A stretch of DNA of 64,000 nucleotides from Chitinophaga varians (GCF_014529945.1 NZ_JACVFB010000003.1:682001-746000), one strand, 5' to 3'; counted from the stretch's first letter, positions 20,188 through 28,210 are shown. A program made the numbers and translations. The notes: generated by a model not told the origin, from the letters alone.

Positions 20188-21186
20188 TTACGGTTTGTAT
20201 ACCCGTGGACGCCTTTGCTCCAGGAGTATAAAATCAGCCAATACCATGGCAGTTACTGCCTCCAGTACCACCGGCACACGCAGTGCGATGCAAAGGTCGT
20301 GACGGCCCTTTACGCTGAAAGTTTCCACCTGTCCGCTGGCGATGTTCAGCGTCTGCTGTTCTTTCGGCGTGCTGGACGTAGGTTTTACCGCGATACGGAA
20401 TACCAGCGGGTTGCCGTTGCTGATACCGCCTACCACGCCACCGGCGTTGTTGGTCGCTGTTTTACCGGTCTTATCGAGGATAGGATCGTTGTGTTCCAGT
20501 CCTTTCATCTTAGCGGCAGCGAAGCCGGCGCCAAACTCGATCCCTTTTACAGCCGGAATGGCAAATACTGCATGTGCCAGCGATGATTCCAGGGAGTCAA
20601 AGAATGGTTCCCCCAGACCGATAGGCAGTCCATCTACCACACATTCCACAATACCGCCGACAGAATCTTTTGCTGCGATGGCCGCTTCCAGTCCCTCTTC
20701 CGGATTGGCATAACCACCTACTTCCGTGATGGTGGCTTTTACCTGTATGGTATCACCGAGGATTTTTTTAGCGATCACCCCAGCCGCTACCAGGTTGAGC
20801 GTAAGCCGGCCACTGAAGTGGCCGCCGCCCCGGTAGTCTTCGAAGCCGCCGAATTTCTCCGTGGCTACAAAGTCGGCATGACCCGGCCGTGGAAACTCGC
20901 GCAGCTTTTCATAGTCAGTACTGCGGGTGTTATTGTTTTCAAAGAGGATGGTTACCGGTGCGCCGGTAGTATGATCGTTGAATACGCCTGACTTAATAAA
21001 GGGCAGGTCTTCCTCCTTGCGGGGGGTAGTGCCTCTGGAGCCACCTTTACGGCGTTCCAGGTCGGGTAAAAAATCTTCCTGTTTAAGCGGAATGCCGGCC
21101 GGTACCCCGTCGATGTTCACACCAACGCTGGCGCCGTGGGATTCTCCGAAAACATTCACCCTGAATAATCTGCCAAAACTGTTCAC
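20188..21186 (-). CDS. aroC: Chorismate synthase
   Basis: A 332-residue enzyme, the last step of the shikimate pathway (EPSP to chorismate, needs reduced FMN). The family signatures are all present: GRLFRVNVFGESHG at the N-terminus, RRKGGSRGTTPRKEED, FPRPGHADFVATEKFGG and YRGGGHFSGRLT, and RHDLCIALRVPVV near the C-terminus. It is slightly shorter than the enterobacterial enzyme, with a short tail. The start codon is GTG at 21186. It is the last gene of the aromatic operon, 36 bases after aroA. Confidence 0.97.
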   Translation of the reverse strand: MNSFGRLFRVNVFGESHGASVGVNIDGVPAGIPLKQEDFLPDLERRKGGSRGTTPRKEEDLPFIKSGVFNDHTTGAPVTILFENNNTRSTDYEKLREFPRPGHADFVATEKFGGFEDYRGGGHFSGRLTLNLVAAGVIAKKILGDTIQVKATITEVGGYANPEEGLEAAIAAKDSVGGIVECVVDGLPIGLGEPFFDSLESSLAHAVFAIPAVKGIEFGAGFAAAKMKGLEHNDPILDKTGKTATNNAGGVVGGISNGNPLVFRIAVKPTSSTPKEQQTLNIASGQVETFSVKGRHDLCIALRVPVVLEAVTAMVLADFILLEQRRPRVYKP

Positions 21187-21222
21187 ACACTGATGATTTA
21201 AAATTGAATAAAAAGGGGATGC

Positions 21223-22491
21223 CTAGCTATTGGCCGCTACGGCTACTTTACCTCCCAGCAGTTGCAGGTGGTCGTAGAATTCAGGGTACGACTTATTCAC
21301 TGCTTCTGCGTTTTCGATAATCACCGGACCGTCGGCTGTGAGGGCTGCTACTGCGCAGGCCATAGCAATACGGTGGTCGTTATGGGAATGTACATGTGCG
21401 CCTTTGATACCGGTGCCGCCATGCACGAGCATGATATCACCCTCCAGGTCTATGCGAATGCCCATTTTGCCGAATTCTTCCTGTAAAGTAAGGCCACGGT
21501 CACTTTCTTTGTGGGCCAGACGGCTTACCCCTTTAATTTTCGTAGTGCCGTTGCAGTTAGCTGCCAGCGCTACGAGCGGCGGGAACAGGTCCGGACAATC
21601 GGTAGCATCTATTTCGAAGGCATTCAGCCCGTTTTGCTGAATATTTACTGTAAACACCCCTGGCAGAATGTGGGTACCTGCTTTTTCCAGGGCTTCCAGA
21701 ATAGCTTTATCTGACTGTGCAGAAGCGGTATTGAGGTGTTGCACCTCAGCTTTACCGGCTACCGCAGCCGCTACCAGCAGGAAAGCGGCGCCGCTCCAGT
21801 CTCCTTCCACCGTATATTCGGTAGCGTTATAGGACTGTTTTTTGCCAAAGCGGAACTGCTCAAAGTTTTGTTCCTCCACCTTTACCCCGAAGTGTTCCAT
21901 CAATTGCAGGGTTAACGCGATATAAGGCTTGCTTTTAAGATCTTTCACGGTGATGGTCACGTCTTCTGCCGCGGCGCCATAAGCCATCAGCAGGCCGGTG
22001 AGGAACTGGGAACTGAGAGAGCCGTCGATGGTAATATCTTTCGGTTGCAGCGGGCCCTCTATATGCAGGGGCAGTTTACCATCCTGGGTGGAGCATTTCA
22101 CGTCCAGCTGTGGCAGCACTTCTTCAAAAAAGTGCATGGGGCGGGTGGTGAGGCTGCCGTGCCCAACGATAGTGATCGGCATAGAAGCCAGCGCAGCGAT
22201 AGGCGTAAACATACGGATACCGAGGCCTGACTCTCCGCAGTTGATTTCATCGTAAAATGGTTTTACGCCATGGCTGGTGATTTCAAAATGATCATCTCCC
22301 CTTTTGATTCTGGCACCGAGGTTTTCAGCTACCTCGAGTGCTGCCAGGCAATCGTTGCTCAGGCCGGGATTACGGATAATAGTAGTGCCCTTTGCCAGCA
22401 GCGCCGCGGCTACCGCGCGTTGCATGGCGCTTTTGGAAGGATTGGCCGTAACGGTACCTTTAACGATGCCGGGTGATACAGTAACTTGCAT
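21223..22491 (-). CDS. aroA: 3-phosphoshikimate 1-carboxyvinyltransferase (EPSP synthase)
   Basis: A 422-residue enzyme joining shikimate 3-phosphate and PEP. Recognisable elements are NPSKSAMQRAVAAALLAKG (phosphate-binding N-terminus), NCGESGLGIRMFTPIAAL (target region of glyphosate in this family), DGSLSSQFLTGLL, and SHNDHRIAMACAVAAL at the C-terminus. In the region equivalent to the usual GNAGT loop, this protein has ESGLG, as in class II-like, glyphosate-tolerant forms. The length is typical. It lies within the aromatic operon, 38 bases after aroB. Confidence 0.95.
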   Translation of the reverse strand: MQVTVSPGIVKGTVTANPSKSAMQRAVAAALLAKGTTIIRNPGLSNDCLAALEVAENLGARIKRGDDHFEITSHGVKPFYDEINCGESGLGIRMFTPIAALASMPITIVGHGSLTTRPMHFFEEVLPQLDVKCSTQDGKLPLHIEGPLQPKDITIDGSLSSQFLTGLLMAYGAAAEDVTITVKDLKSKPYIALTLQLMEHFGVKVEEQNFEQFRFGKKQSYNATEYTVEGDWSGAAFLLVAAAVAGKAEVQHLNTASAQSDKAILEALEKAGTHILPGVFTVNIQQNGLNAFEIDATDCPDLFPPLVALAANCNGTTKIKGVSRLAHKESDRGLTLQEEFGKMGIRIDLEGDIMLVHGGTGIKGAHVHSHNDHRIAMACAVAALTADGPVIIENAEAVNKSYPEFYDHLQLLGGKVAVAANS

Positions 22492-22529
22492 ATATATGTG
22501 TCGTCCGCCTTTAGATGTTTAGAAAATAA

Positions 22530-23555
22530 TTACAACGCCTGCAGCAGCAGTTGCAGGTCTGTGATAGGAACAGGCATCGTGGTAGCCGTTCCTATTTTCT
22601 CCAGCAGCACAAAATGGATGGCGTCTTTTTCCCGTTTTTTGTCCAGCTTGAAGATATCAAACACCGCTGCTTTGTCGGAGTTAAACGCTACCGGCAACTG
22701 ATAATCGGTGATCAGCTTTATCAGGCGCAGGGTTTGTTCGTTGGGGAAACCCATCAGTTGTTCGGAGAAACGTGCCGCTGCCACCATGCCGATGGCTACC
22801 GCTTTACCATGTGCGATATGCTCCAGTTTCTCTACCGCATGTCCCAGGGTGTGGCCGAAATTAAGCCAGCGGCGTGGGCCGTTCTCAAATTCATCTTCCA
22901 GCACCACTTTGGTTTTGGCTGCCACTGATTTTTCCACCAGATATTCCAGCATCGCCACATCCCGTGCCAGCGCCTTTTCCCGGTTGACTTCCAGGTAGTC
23001 AAATAGTTCGGCATCCATGATGCAGGCATATTTGATGATCTCTGCGAAGCCGTTGTGCCACTCCTCTGCAGGCATGGTCAGGGGCAGGGCATAATCGAAA
23101 AGGATGAATTCAGGCTGACGAATCGTGCCGAGCAGGTTCTTGTGTTTTCCATGGCTGACGCCATTCTTACCACCGATAGACGCATCTACCTGGGCCAGTA
23201 AGGTGGAAGGCACAAACCCGAAGGGGATGCCTCTCATGTAGATGCTGGCGGCGAAACCTGCCACGTCTGTGATCATACCGCCACCGATACCGATAAGGGT
23301 CGTTTTGCGGTCGGCCTCATGTGCAATCAGTCCGTCGATGACTTTTTCCACCGTGGCCATGTTTTTCTCTTCTTCCCCGGCAGGTACCACGATCTTTTTC
23401 CAGTCATGCAGATGATGACCGTGGAGCCTTTCCACGTTTTCATCGATCACGATCACGGCGCGGTTCCGGTCCACATGGTTTCCCAACTGCAGCAGGCTTT
23501 CTCCCATCAGATAGGTAGTGGCCTGCTGCTGAAAATTATTGGTTAGCTTTTTCAT
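22530..23555 (-). CDS. aroB: 3-dehydroquinate synthase
   Basis: A 341-residue NAD- and metal-dependent enzyme that closes DAHP to 3-dehydroquinate. Signatures: IGIGGGMITDVAGFAASIYMR (NAD-binding), STLLAQVDASIGGKNGVSH, and the metal-ligand histidine segment LNFGHTLGHAVEKLEH. The length is in the normal range. It sits between the DAHP synthase gene (33 bases upstream) and aroA, so two successive early steps are adjacent. No aroE, aroD/aroQ or aroK is present in the window. Confidence 0.96.
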   Translation of the reverse strand: MKKLTNNFQQQATTYLMGESLLQLGNHVDRNRAVIVIDENVERLHGHHLHDWKKIVVPAGEEEKNMATVEKVIDGLIAHEADRKTTLIGIGGGMITDVAGFAASIYMRGIPFGFVPSTLLAQVDASIGGKNGVSHGKHKNLLGTIRQPEFILFDYALPLTMPAEEWHNGFAEIIKYACIMDAELFDYLEVNREKALARDVAMLEYLVEKSVAAKTKVVLEDEFENGPRRWLNFGHTLGHAVEKLEHIAHGKAVAIGMVAAARFSEQLMGFPNEQTLRLIKLITDYQLPVAFNSDKAAVFDIFKLDKKREKDAIHFVLLEKIGTATTMPVPITDLQLLLQAL

Positions 23556-23587
23556 TCATTGATTTTAGCGATCAGTAAATGATGCTG

Positions 23588-24691
23588 TTATTTTTCTTCG
23601 TTCATCACCCTGTTCTGGCGGTTGATGGATTCCAGGTGCACCGCATCGAAGTATTTCAGGATGAATTCTTTTGTCAGGCCCAGTTTCTCACCTTTAGCGA
23701 TATTGCGCTCCAGAATTTCATTCCAGCGGTTGGTTTGCAGGATGGTGATGTTATTTTCTTTTTTGTACATACCGATCTTCTCCGCGATTTTCATGCGGTT
23801 GCCGAGCAGCAGCATGATTTCATCGTCCACCTGATTGATCTGCGCACGCAGTTTTTCGAGGGCGGTGTTGAAATCTTTTTTATCGGTGTGCTCTCTTCTC
23901 CACACGATACCGTCCAGCAGTTCAGCCAATTTTTCAGGTGTCACCTGTTGTTTGGCATCGCTCCAGGCGTTGTCCGGATCTACGTGTGTTTCGAGCATCA
24001 GACCATCGTAGTCGAGGTCGATCGCTTCCTGGGAAACTTCCTGCAGGATATCGCGGCGGCCGGAGATATGGCTGGGATCGCAGATCATGGGCAGTTCAGG
24101 CATACGGCGTTTCAGCTCGATAGCGAGGTGCCACATGGGCGCATTGCGGTATTGGGTGTTACCGTAGCTGGAGAAGCCGCGGTGAATGAGGCCTACTTTG
24201 TTGATGCCTGCTTTCTGGATTCTTTCCACAGCGCCGATCCACAGCTCGAGGTCCGGGTTGATCGGGTTTTTGATCAGTACAGTGGTGTCCACACCTTTCA
24301 GTGCATCTGCCACTTCCTGTACAGAGAAGGGGTTTACTGTGGTTCGGGCTCCTACCCACAGGATATCCACACCAAAGTGCAGCGCGTCTTCTACCTGTTT
24401 AGCGGTAGCTACTTCCACCGCCAGCGGCAGGCCGGTCAGTTCGCGGGCTTTCTGCAGCCAGGCCAGGCCTTTGGTACCGATGCCTTCGAAAGAGCCCGGA
24501 CGGGTGCGGGGTTTCCAGATACCGGCGCGCAATACGTCTACTTTACCGGTTTTTTGTAATGCCAGCGCGGTAGCTAAAACCTGCTCTTCTGTTTCAGCGC
24601 TGCAGGGGCCGGAGATGATCAACGGCTTTTTATCAGATGAAGGATCTGAGAATTTGGTTTTGGATAATATTTCTTCCATTGTCTGTACCAT
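23588..24691 (-). CDS. Bifunctional DAHP synthase / chorismate mutase type II
   Basis: A 367-residue fusion. Residues about 20-265 are a type I-beta (KDSA-like) 3-deoxy-7-phosphoheptulonate synthase (IISGPCSAETEEQVLATA, KPRTRPGSFEGIGTKGL, CDPSHISGRRDI). Residues about 275-360 form an AroQ chorismate mutase (LEKLRAQINQVDDEIMLLLG, RMKIAEKIG). The same order is known from Bacteroidota such as Porphyromonas, where prephenate binding to the mutase inhibits the synthase. The fusion therefore couples entry into the pathway to the branch to Phe/Tyr and provides enzyme-level control in addition to the upstream attenuators. Confidence 0.95.
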   Translation of the reverse strand: MVQTMEEILSKTKFSDPSSDKKPLIISGPCSAETEEQVLATALALQKTGKVDVLRAGIWKPRTRPGSFEGIGTKGLAWLQKARELTGLPLAVEVATAKQVEDALHFGVDILWVGARTTVNPFSVQEVADALKGVDTTVLIKNPINPDLELWIGAVERIQKAGINKVGLIHRGFSSYGNTQYRNAPMWHLAIELKRRMPELPMICDPSHISGRRDILQEVSQEAIDLDYDGLMLETHVDPDNAWSDAKQQVTPEKLAELLDGIVWRREHTDKKDFNTALEKLRAQINQVDDEIMLLLGNRMKIAEKIGMYKKENNITILQTNRWNEILERNIAKGEKLGLTKEFILKYFDAVHLESINRQNRVMNEEK

Positions 24692-24727
24692 AAGTATTGA
24701 AGTTAAGTAGATTGTTAGAATTTATGT

Positions 24728-25570
24728 TTACTTCAGGATTTTCCTGATTTTGTTTGATTTCTGGATCAGCTTGTAGAAGGCATCGTAGTCTTCGTTTTCA
24801 AGCAGTGATTTCATCTGTTGCAGCTGGTGAATGTGTTCATCGAGCACATCGAGCACGTTGCCACGGTTGTGTTTGAAGATAGGCACCCACATGTCCGGTG
24901 AACTTTTTGCGAGACGTACGGTAGATTCAAAACCACCGCTGGCCAGTTCGAAGATGCGGCCGGACTCTTTCTCTTTTTTGAGTACGGTGAGCGCCAGCGC
25001 AAAAGAGGTAATGTGGGAGATGTGTGACACGTAAGCGGTGTGCAGGTCGTGCTCTTCTCCGTTCATATATACGGTGCGCATCTGCAGTTTGTCGACCATA
25101 TCTTCTACCATTTCGAGGGCATCGTCATCGCTGTTTTTCACATCGCAGAGCACCATCGTTTTGTGGGTGAAGAGGTTGCGTATAGCGGCATCGGGGCCGG
25201 AATACTCGGTGCCGGCCATCGGGTGGGCCGCCACAAAACGACCGCGATTGGGATGACCGGCAACGAGTTGCAGTATCTTTTGTTTGGTAGAACCAACGTC
25301 CATGATCACCTGATTGGCGCGTACCTTGTCCATCAGTTTGGGCAATACCTGTAATACGGCATCTACGGGGATGGCCAGTATCACCAGGTCGGAGCTTTCC
25401 AGCGCCTCATCGAGCGGCATGCCTTCATCGATGATGTTCAGTTCTTTGGCCCGTTGCAGGTGCTCCTCGTGCTGGTCTACGCCGATGATCTTATCCGCCA
25501 CTCCTTTTTCCCGGAGGGTGATAGCCAGCGAGCCGCCGATCAAACCTGTTCCTATTATTGTTACAATCAT
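24728..25570 (-). CDS. tyrA: Prephenate dehydrogenase
   Basis: A 280-residue NAD-dependent enzyme that converts prephenate to 4-hydroxyphenylpyruvate. The Rossmann N-terminus is VTIIGTGLIGGSLAITLRE and the catalytic-histidine region is AAHPMAGTEYSGPD. It ends soon after the catalytic domain, with no ACT domain, so direct tyrosine feedback through such a domain is unlikely. It overlaps the upstream aminotransferase gene by 4 bases (ATGA), indicating translational coupling. Confidence 0.94.
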   Translation of the reverse strand: MIVTIIGTGLIGGSLAITLREKGVADKIIGVDQHEEHLQRAKELNIIDEGMPLDEALESSDLVILAIPVDAVLQVLPKLMDKVRANQVIMDVGSTKQKILQLVAGHPNRGRFVAAHPMAGTEYSGPDAAIRNLFTHKTMVLCDVKNSDDDALEMVEDMVDKLQMRTVYMNGEEHDLHTAYVSHISHITSFALALTVLKKEKESGRIFELASGGFESTVRLAKSSPDMWVPIFKHNRGNVLDVLDEHIHQLQQMKSLLENEDYDAFYKLIQKSNKIRKILK

Positions 25571-26730
25571 TTTATCGCAGTTTTTATACGGTCGATGGCT
25601 TCCTGGAAAACCTTTTCATCCTGACAGAGGCTTACCCGGACATAGCCGTTACCGTTACTTCCGAAAATACCGCCGGGCGTAATGAATACCCTTGCTTTCT
25701 GCAGCACCTCATCGCTGAGCGTATAGCCGTTATCGTAAGTATCCGGAATGCTTGCCCATACGAACATCCCTACCTGGTTTTTATCGTAGGAGCATTGCAG
25801 CAGGTCCAGCAGCTGGAATACTTTTTCGCGGCGGCCGCGGTATATTTTGTTGAGCTCATCGTACCATTCAGGGCCCAGTTGCAGTGCTTTTACAGCGGCC
25901 ATCTGCAGCGGCTGGAACATACCGGAGTCCATATTACTTTTAAAGCGGAGCACATCAGCGATCCATGTTGCATTGCCCACCAGCATACCTACGCGCCAGC
26001 CGGCCATATTGGAGGACTTGCTGAGGGAGTTGAGCTCCAGTACCACGTCCCGTGCGCCTTCAAACTGTAACAGGCTTTCAGGCTGTTCATTGAGGATGAA
26101 GCTATAGGGGTTGTCGTGGCAGATCAGGATATGGTGCGCTTTCGCGAAAGCGATCAGCTTTGCCGCAAATTCCCTGTTTACTTTGGCGCCGGTAGGCATA
26201 TGTGGATAATTCACCCACATGATTTTCACCCGGCTCAGGTCTTTTTTGGCCAGTGCGTCCAGATCAGGGAGCCAGCCGTTTTCCGCCACCAGATCGTAGT
26301 CCACCACGGTGGCGCCGCTCAGGTTTACTGCGGAGCGGTAGGTAGGATAACCCGGATTAGGGATCAGTGCTTCGTCGCCGGCCTGGAGGTAGGTCATGCA
26401 GATGTGCATGATGCCTTCCTTGGACCCGATGAGTGGCAGTACTTCAGCGTCCGGGTTCAGTTGCACCCCGTAATAACGCTGATACCAGTCGGCCATAGCC
26501 TTACGCAGTGCCGGGATACCTTTGTAGCCCTGGTATGCGTGGGTATTGGGAAGGGCAGCCTGTTCATGGAGCGCCTCCACCACGGATGGATGCGGGGGCA
26601 GGTCCGGGCTTCCGATACCCAGATTAATGACTTTTGGACCGTTTTGGTTCATTTCGTCTATTTCCCGCAGTTTTTTAGAGAAATAGTACTCTTCTGTTCC
26701 CTGTAATCTTTTAGCAACCTGTATCTGCAT
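25567..26730 (-). CDS. PLP-dependent class I/II aminotransferase, probably aromatic/prephenate-pathway
   Basis: A 387-residue fold-type I aminotransferase. Visible motifs are NLGIGSPDLPPHPSVVEAL at the N-terminus, NPGYPTYRSAV, the NYPHMPTGAKV turn and the PLP lysine in LNSLSKSSNMAGWRVGM. The position between pheA and tyrA, with a 4-base overlap to tyrA, suggests that it transaminates phenylpyruvate and 4-hydroxyphenylpyruvate, completing Phe and Tyr synthesis. By sequence alone it resembles the LL-diaminopimelate/aspartate aminotransferase group; the aromatic role is inferred from context. Confidence 0.88.
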   Translation of the reverse strand: MQIQVAKRLQGTEEYYFSKKLREIDEMNQNGPKVINLGIGSPDLPPHPSVVEALHEQAALPNTHAYQGYKGIPALRKAMADWYQRYYGVQLNPDAEVLPLIGSKEGIMHICMTYLQAGDEALIPNPGYPTYRSAVNLSGATVVDYDLVAENGWLPDLDALAKKDLSRVKIMWVNYPHMPTGAKVNREFAAKLIAFAKAHHILICHDNPYSFILNEQPESLLQFEGARDVVLELNSLSKSSNMAGWRVGMLVGNATWIADVLRFKSNMDSGMFQPLQMAAVKALQLGPEWYDELNKIYRGRREKVFQLLDLLQCSYDKNQVGMFVWASIPDTYDNGYTLSDEVLQKARVFITPGGIFGSNGNGYVRVSLCQDEKVFQEAIDRIKTAIK

Positions 26731-26752
26731 ATGCCTGATTTCTGAATACTGA

Positions 26753-27577
26753 TTAATGTGTTTTGCCTTTTCTGTAGATGCCCAGCACTTTGAGATTTTC
26801 GGTGAGCGGCGCTATTTTTTCCAGTGCTTTTTCGAAATGTGCCGGATTTTCAAACTCCATATCGGCATGGAAGTAATAGTTCCATTCTTTTGCCGGGATG
26901 GGAAAAGACTGCAGCTTGGATAAGTTGATACCTGCCTCGGCTATTTTGGTCAGCACTTTGGCGAGGGTACCCCGATCGTGGCTGGTATGAAAATATACGG
27001 AGGCTTTATTGGCGTCCGGCGCTACGGGTACAGCAGTACGGGACAGCGCCAGGAAACGGGTATAGTTGTTTTTGTTGGTCTGAATGTTTGGTGCGATGAT
27101 GTCCAGCTCATAGATTTCAGCGGCCAGTTTACCGGCAATTGCCGCTACGCTTTTCAGTTTTTTCTGGCGGATGTGTTTAGCGCTGAGTGCGGTATCCTCT
27201 GTTTCCACCAGCTTGATGTGCGGATGTTTTTCGAGGAAGTCGATACACTGCAAAAGAGCCATGGGGTGGGAATGTACCTCGCGGATATCTTCCAGTTGCT
27301 GACCGGGCAGGACCATCAGATGCTGATTGATCTGCAGGTAAACTTCGCCGGTCACATGCAGGCCGGAATTTTTGAGGAGGCTGTAGTTAGGTAAGATACT
27401 GCCGGCGATGGAATTTTCGATGGCCATGATACCTGCATCTACGGCGGGGTCCTGTTTTACCTTACGTACCAGTTCGGAAAAGGTAGCACAGGCTTCAATA
27501 TCGGTTTGTTTTCCGAAGAAACTCTGAGCAGCGATCTGGTGGAAAGCACCTTCAAACCCTTGTATGGCAATTTTCAT
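26753..27577 (-). CDS. pheA: Prephenate dehydratase
   Basis: A 274-residue enzyme making phenylpyruvate from prephenate. The catalytic domain (about residues 1-180) starts IAIQGFEGAFHQIAAQSFFG and contains NNYTRFLALSR, the conserved TRF motif. A C-terminal ACT domain follows (about 195-270). Its two Phe-binding motifs read GTLAKVL and LQSFPI where the enterobacterial protein has GALV and ESRP, so Phe feedback may be altered. It is the first structural gene after the tandem attenuators. Confidence 0.94.
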   Translation of the reverse strand: MKIAIQGFEGAFHQIAAQSFFGKQTDIEACATFSELVRKVKQDPAVDAGIMAIENSIAGSILPNYSLLKNSGLHVTGEVYLQINQHLMVLPGQQLEDIREVHSHPMALLQCIDFLEKHPHIKLVETEDTALSAKHIRQKKLKSVAAIAGKLAAEIYELDIIAPNIQTNKNNYTRFLALSRTAVPVAPDANKASVYFHTSHDRGTLAKVLTKIAEAGINLSKLQSFPIPAKEWNYYFHADMEFENPAHFEKALEKIAPLTENLKVLGIYRKGKTH

Positions 27578-27606
27578 GTGTATGGAGTTGATTGTTTATT
27601 GTTTTA

Positions 27607-27624
27607 TAGTTGCTGTAGCAACTA
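27607..27624 (-). other. Small hairpin in the pheA untranslated leader
   Basis: A perfect 7-bp stem (TAGTTGC and GCAACTA) with a 4-base loop, about 30 bases before the pheA ATG. It could affect translation of pheA or protect the processed end. No T run follows. Confidence 0.4.
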
Positions 27625-27639
27625 GCTATTTGAAACAAG

Positions 27640-27663
27640 AAGGGCCCCGTCTCCGGGACCCTT
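27640..27663 (-). terminator. Attenuator terminator 2 of the aromatic operon
   Basis: On the minus strand: AAGGGTCCCG, loop GAGA, CGGGGCCCTT; 10 bp with one G-U pair. The following CTTGTTT is only moderately T-rich, so it may be the weaker of the two. Its 5' arm can instead pair with GGGACTC in leader 2 (27704-27710), 7 bp including one wobble. Confidence 0.7.
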
Positions 27664-27692
27664 TGCTTTATTTTACCTGTATGTAAAGTATT

Positions 27693-27770
27693 TTATTGCA
27701 AACGAGTCCCCTGCTTCTTCGCAAAAAAGAAGTAATAAAAATAATAAGTGTTAAAGTGACGGTTTGACAT
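27693..27770 (-). CDS. Leader peptide 2 of the aromatic operon (25 aa, Phe/Tyr-rich)
   Basis: A 25-codon ORF from ATG at 27770 to TAA at 27693. Nine of its residues are aromatic and codons 9-16 encode YYFYYFFF, eight aromatic residues in a row. A ribosome starved of Phe-tRNA or Tyr-tRNA would stop there and leave GGGACTC (codons 21-23) free to pair with the terminator 5' arm. A ribosome that reaches the stop codon would cover it and allow the terminator to form. It begins 20 bases after terminator 1, with no promoter of its own, so it is read only on transcripts that passed the first attenuator. Confidence 0.85.
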   Translation of the reverse strand: MSNRHFNTYYFYYFFFAKKQGTRLQ

Positions 27771-27789
27771 ATAGAGTATTTTGATAATT

Positions 27790-27821
27790 AAAAAGCCTCC
27801 CGTTTCCGCGGGAGGCTTTTT
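27790..27821 (-). terminator. Attenuator terminator 1 of the aromatic operon
   Basis: On the minus strand: AAAAAGCCTCCCG, a 6-base loop, CGGGAGGCTTTTT, a perfect 13-bp stem with a T run. Its 5' arm (GCCTCCC) is complementary to GGGAGGT at the leader 1 stop codon (27853-27859), the competing antiterminator. Confidence 0.88.
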
Positions 27822-27852
27822 GTAGTTTCTTTTATGTTTTTACTTACAAACG

Positions 27853-27860
27853 ACCTCCCT
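27853..27860 (-). promoter_or_regulatory. Antiterminator arm at the leader 1 stop codon
   Basis: AGGGAGGT on the minus strand shares its first bases with the TAG stop of leader 1. It can pair with GCCTCCC of terminator 1 (6 Watson-Crick pairs plus a wobble). A ribosome at the stop codon would occlude it. Confidence 0.7.
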
Positions 27861-27918
27861 ATTCCTGGTACCAGAAATAATAGAAGCCAAAAAATCCGAA
27901 AGTCGCTTGTGTAGTCAT
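27859..27918 (-). CDS. Leader peptide 1 of the aromatic operon (19 aa, Phe/Tyr/Trp-rich)
   Basis: The ORF encodes MTTQATFGFFGFYYFWYQE: five Phe, three Tyr and one Trp in 19 residues. It is too short and too biased to be a functional protein, and sits where an attenuation leader belongs: downstream of a strong promoter and directly before an antiterminator/terminator pair. Slow decoding of the Phe/Tyr codons should leave the antiterminator free and allow transcription on towards pheA. The start is the ATG at 27918, about 16 bases after the predicted transcription start. Confidence 0.88.
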   Translation of the reverse strand: MTTQATFGFFGFYYFWYQE

Positions 27919-27939
27919 ATGCTCTTTTTGAACGTGTTA

Positions 27940-27970
27940 CAAAAATACGGCACGATTTTAATTATCCAAG
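27940..27970 (-). promoter_or_regulatory. Promoter of the aromatic amino-acid operon
   Basis: On the minus strand: CTTG (27970-27967), a 19-base spacer, and TATTTTTG (27947-27940), a perfect TAnnTTTG box. It is the only good promoter upstream of leader 1, and none is seen between the leaders, so one transcript crosses both attenuators. Confidence 0.8.
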
Positions 27971-28053
27971 CGTCTGATATAAAAAATACATTTTTTTAAA
28001 TAATAAGGGTCGATTTTTGAATTTAATCTAAAATTGAAGAAAAAGAGGAACAG

Positions 28054-28096
28054 TAGCGTCACGCAAAGGTGCAAAAAGAGCAAAGGAGCAAAGACC
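28054..28096. repeat. Family A repeat, single arm (degenerate copy)
   Basis: Contains GCGTCACGCAAAGGTGCAAA and further CAAAG units, but no matching second arm follows. It is probably a decayed copy. Confidence 0.65.
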
Positions 28097-28148
28097 GGAT
28101 TTGACCGAATTTCAGGAAAACAAAGAAGTAAAAATTGAATTTGTGTAT

Positions 28149-28183
28149 AAAAAAAGACCGCTATGGCCATAGCCATAGCGGTC
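28149..28183 (-). terminator. Intrinsic terminator of the small lipoprotein gene
   Basis: On the minus strand: GACCGCTATGGC, loop TATG, GCCATAGCGGTC, then seven T. A perfect 12-bp stem, 28 bases after the stop codon at 28211. Confidence 0.88.
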
Positions 28184-28210
28184 ATATAAAAATTAATCAG
28201 ATATTGCTAA

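Noticed and set aside
27640..27920. T-box or other ligand-binding riboswitch as explanation of the pheA leader
   Set aside because: No T-box sequence or specifier loop is seen, and the in-frame aromatic codon runs with matched antiterminator arms are fully explained by translation-coupled attenuation.
27958..28185. 75-codon hydrophobic frame upstream of the aromatic promoter
   Set aside because: It runs through a terminator hairpin, a family A repeat arm and into the operon promoter; the frame is low-complexity Phe/Leu from A/T runs.
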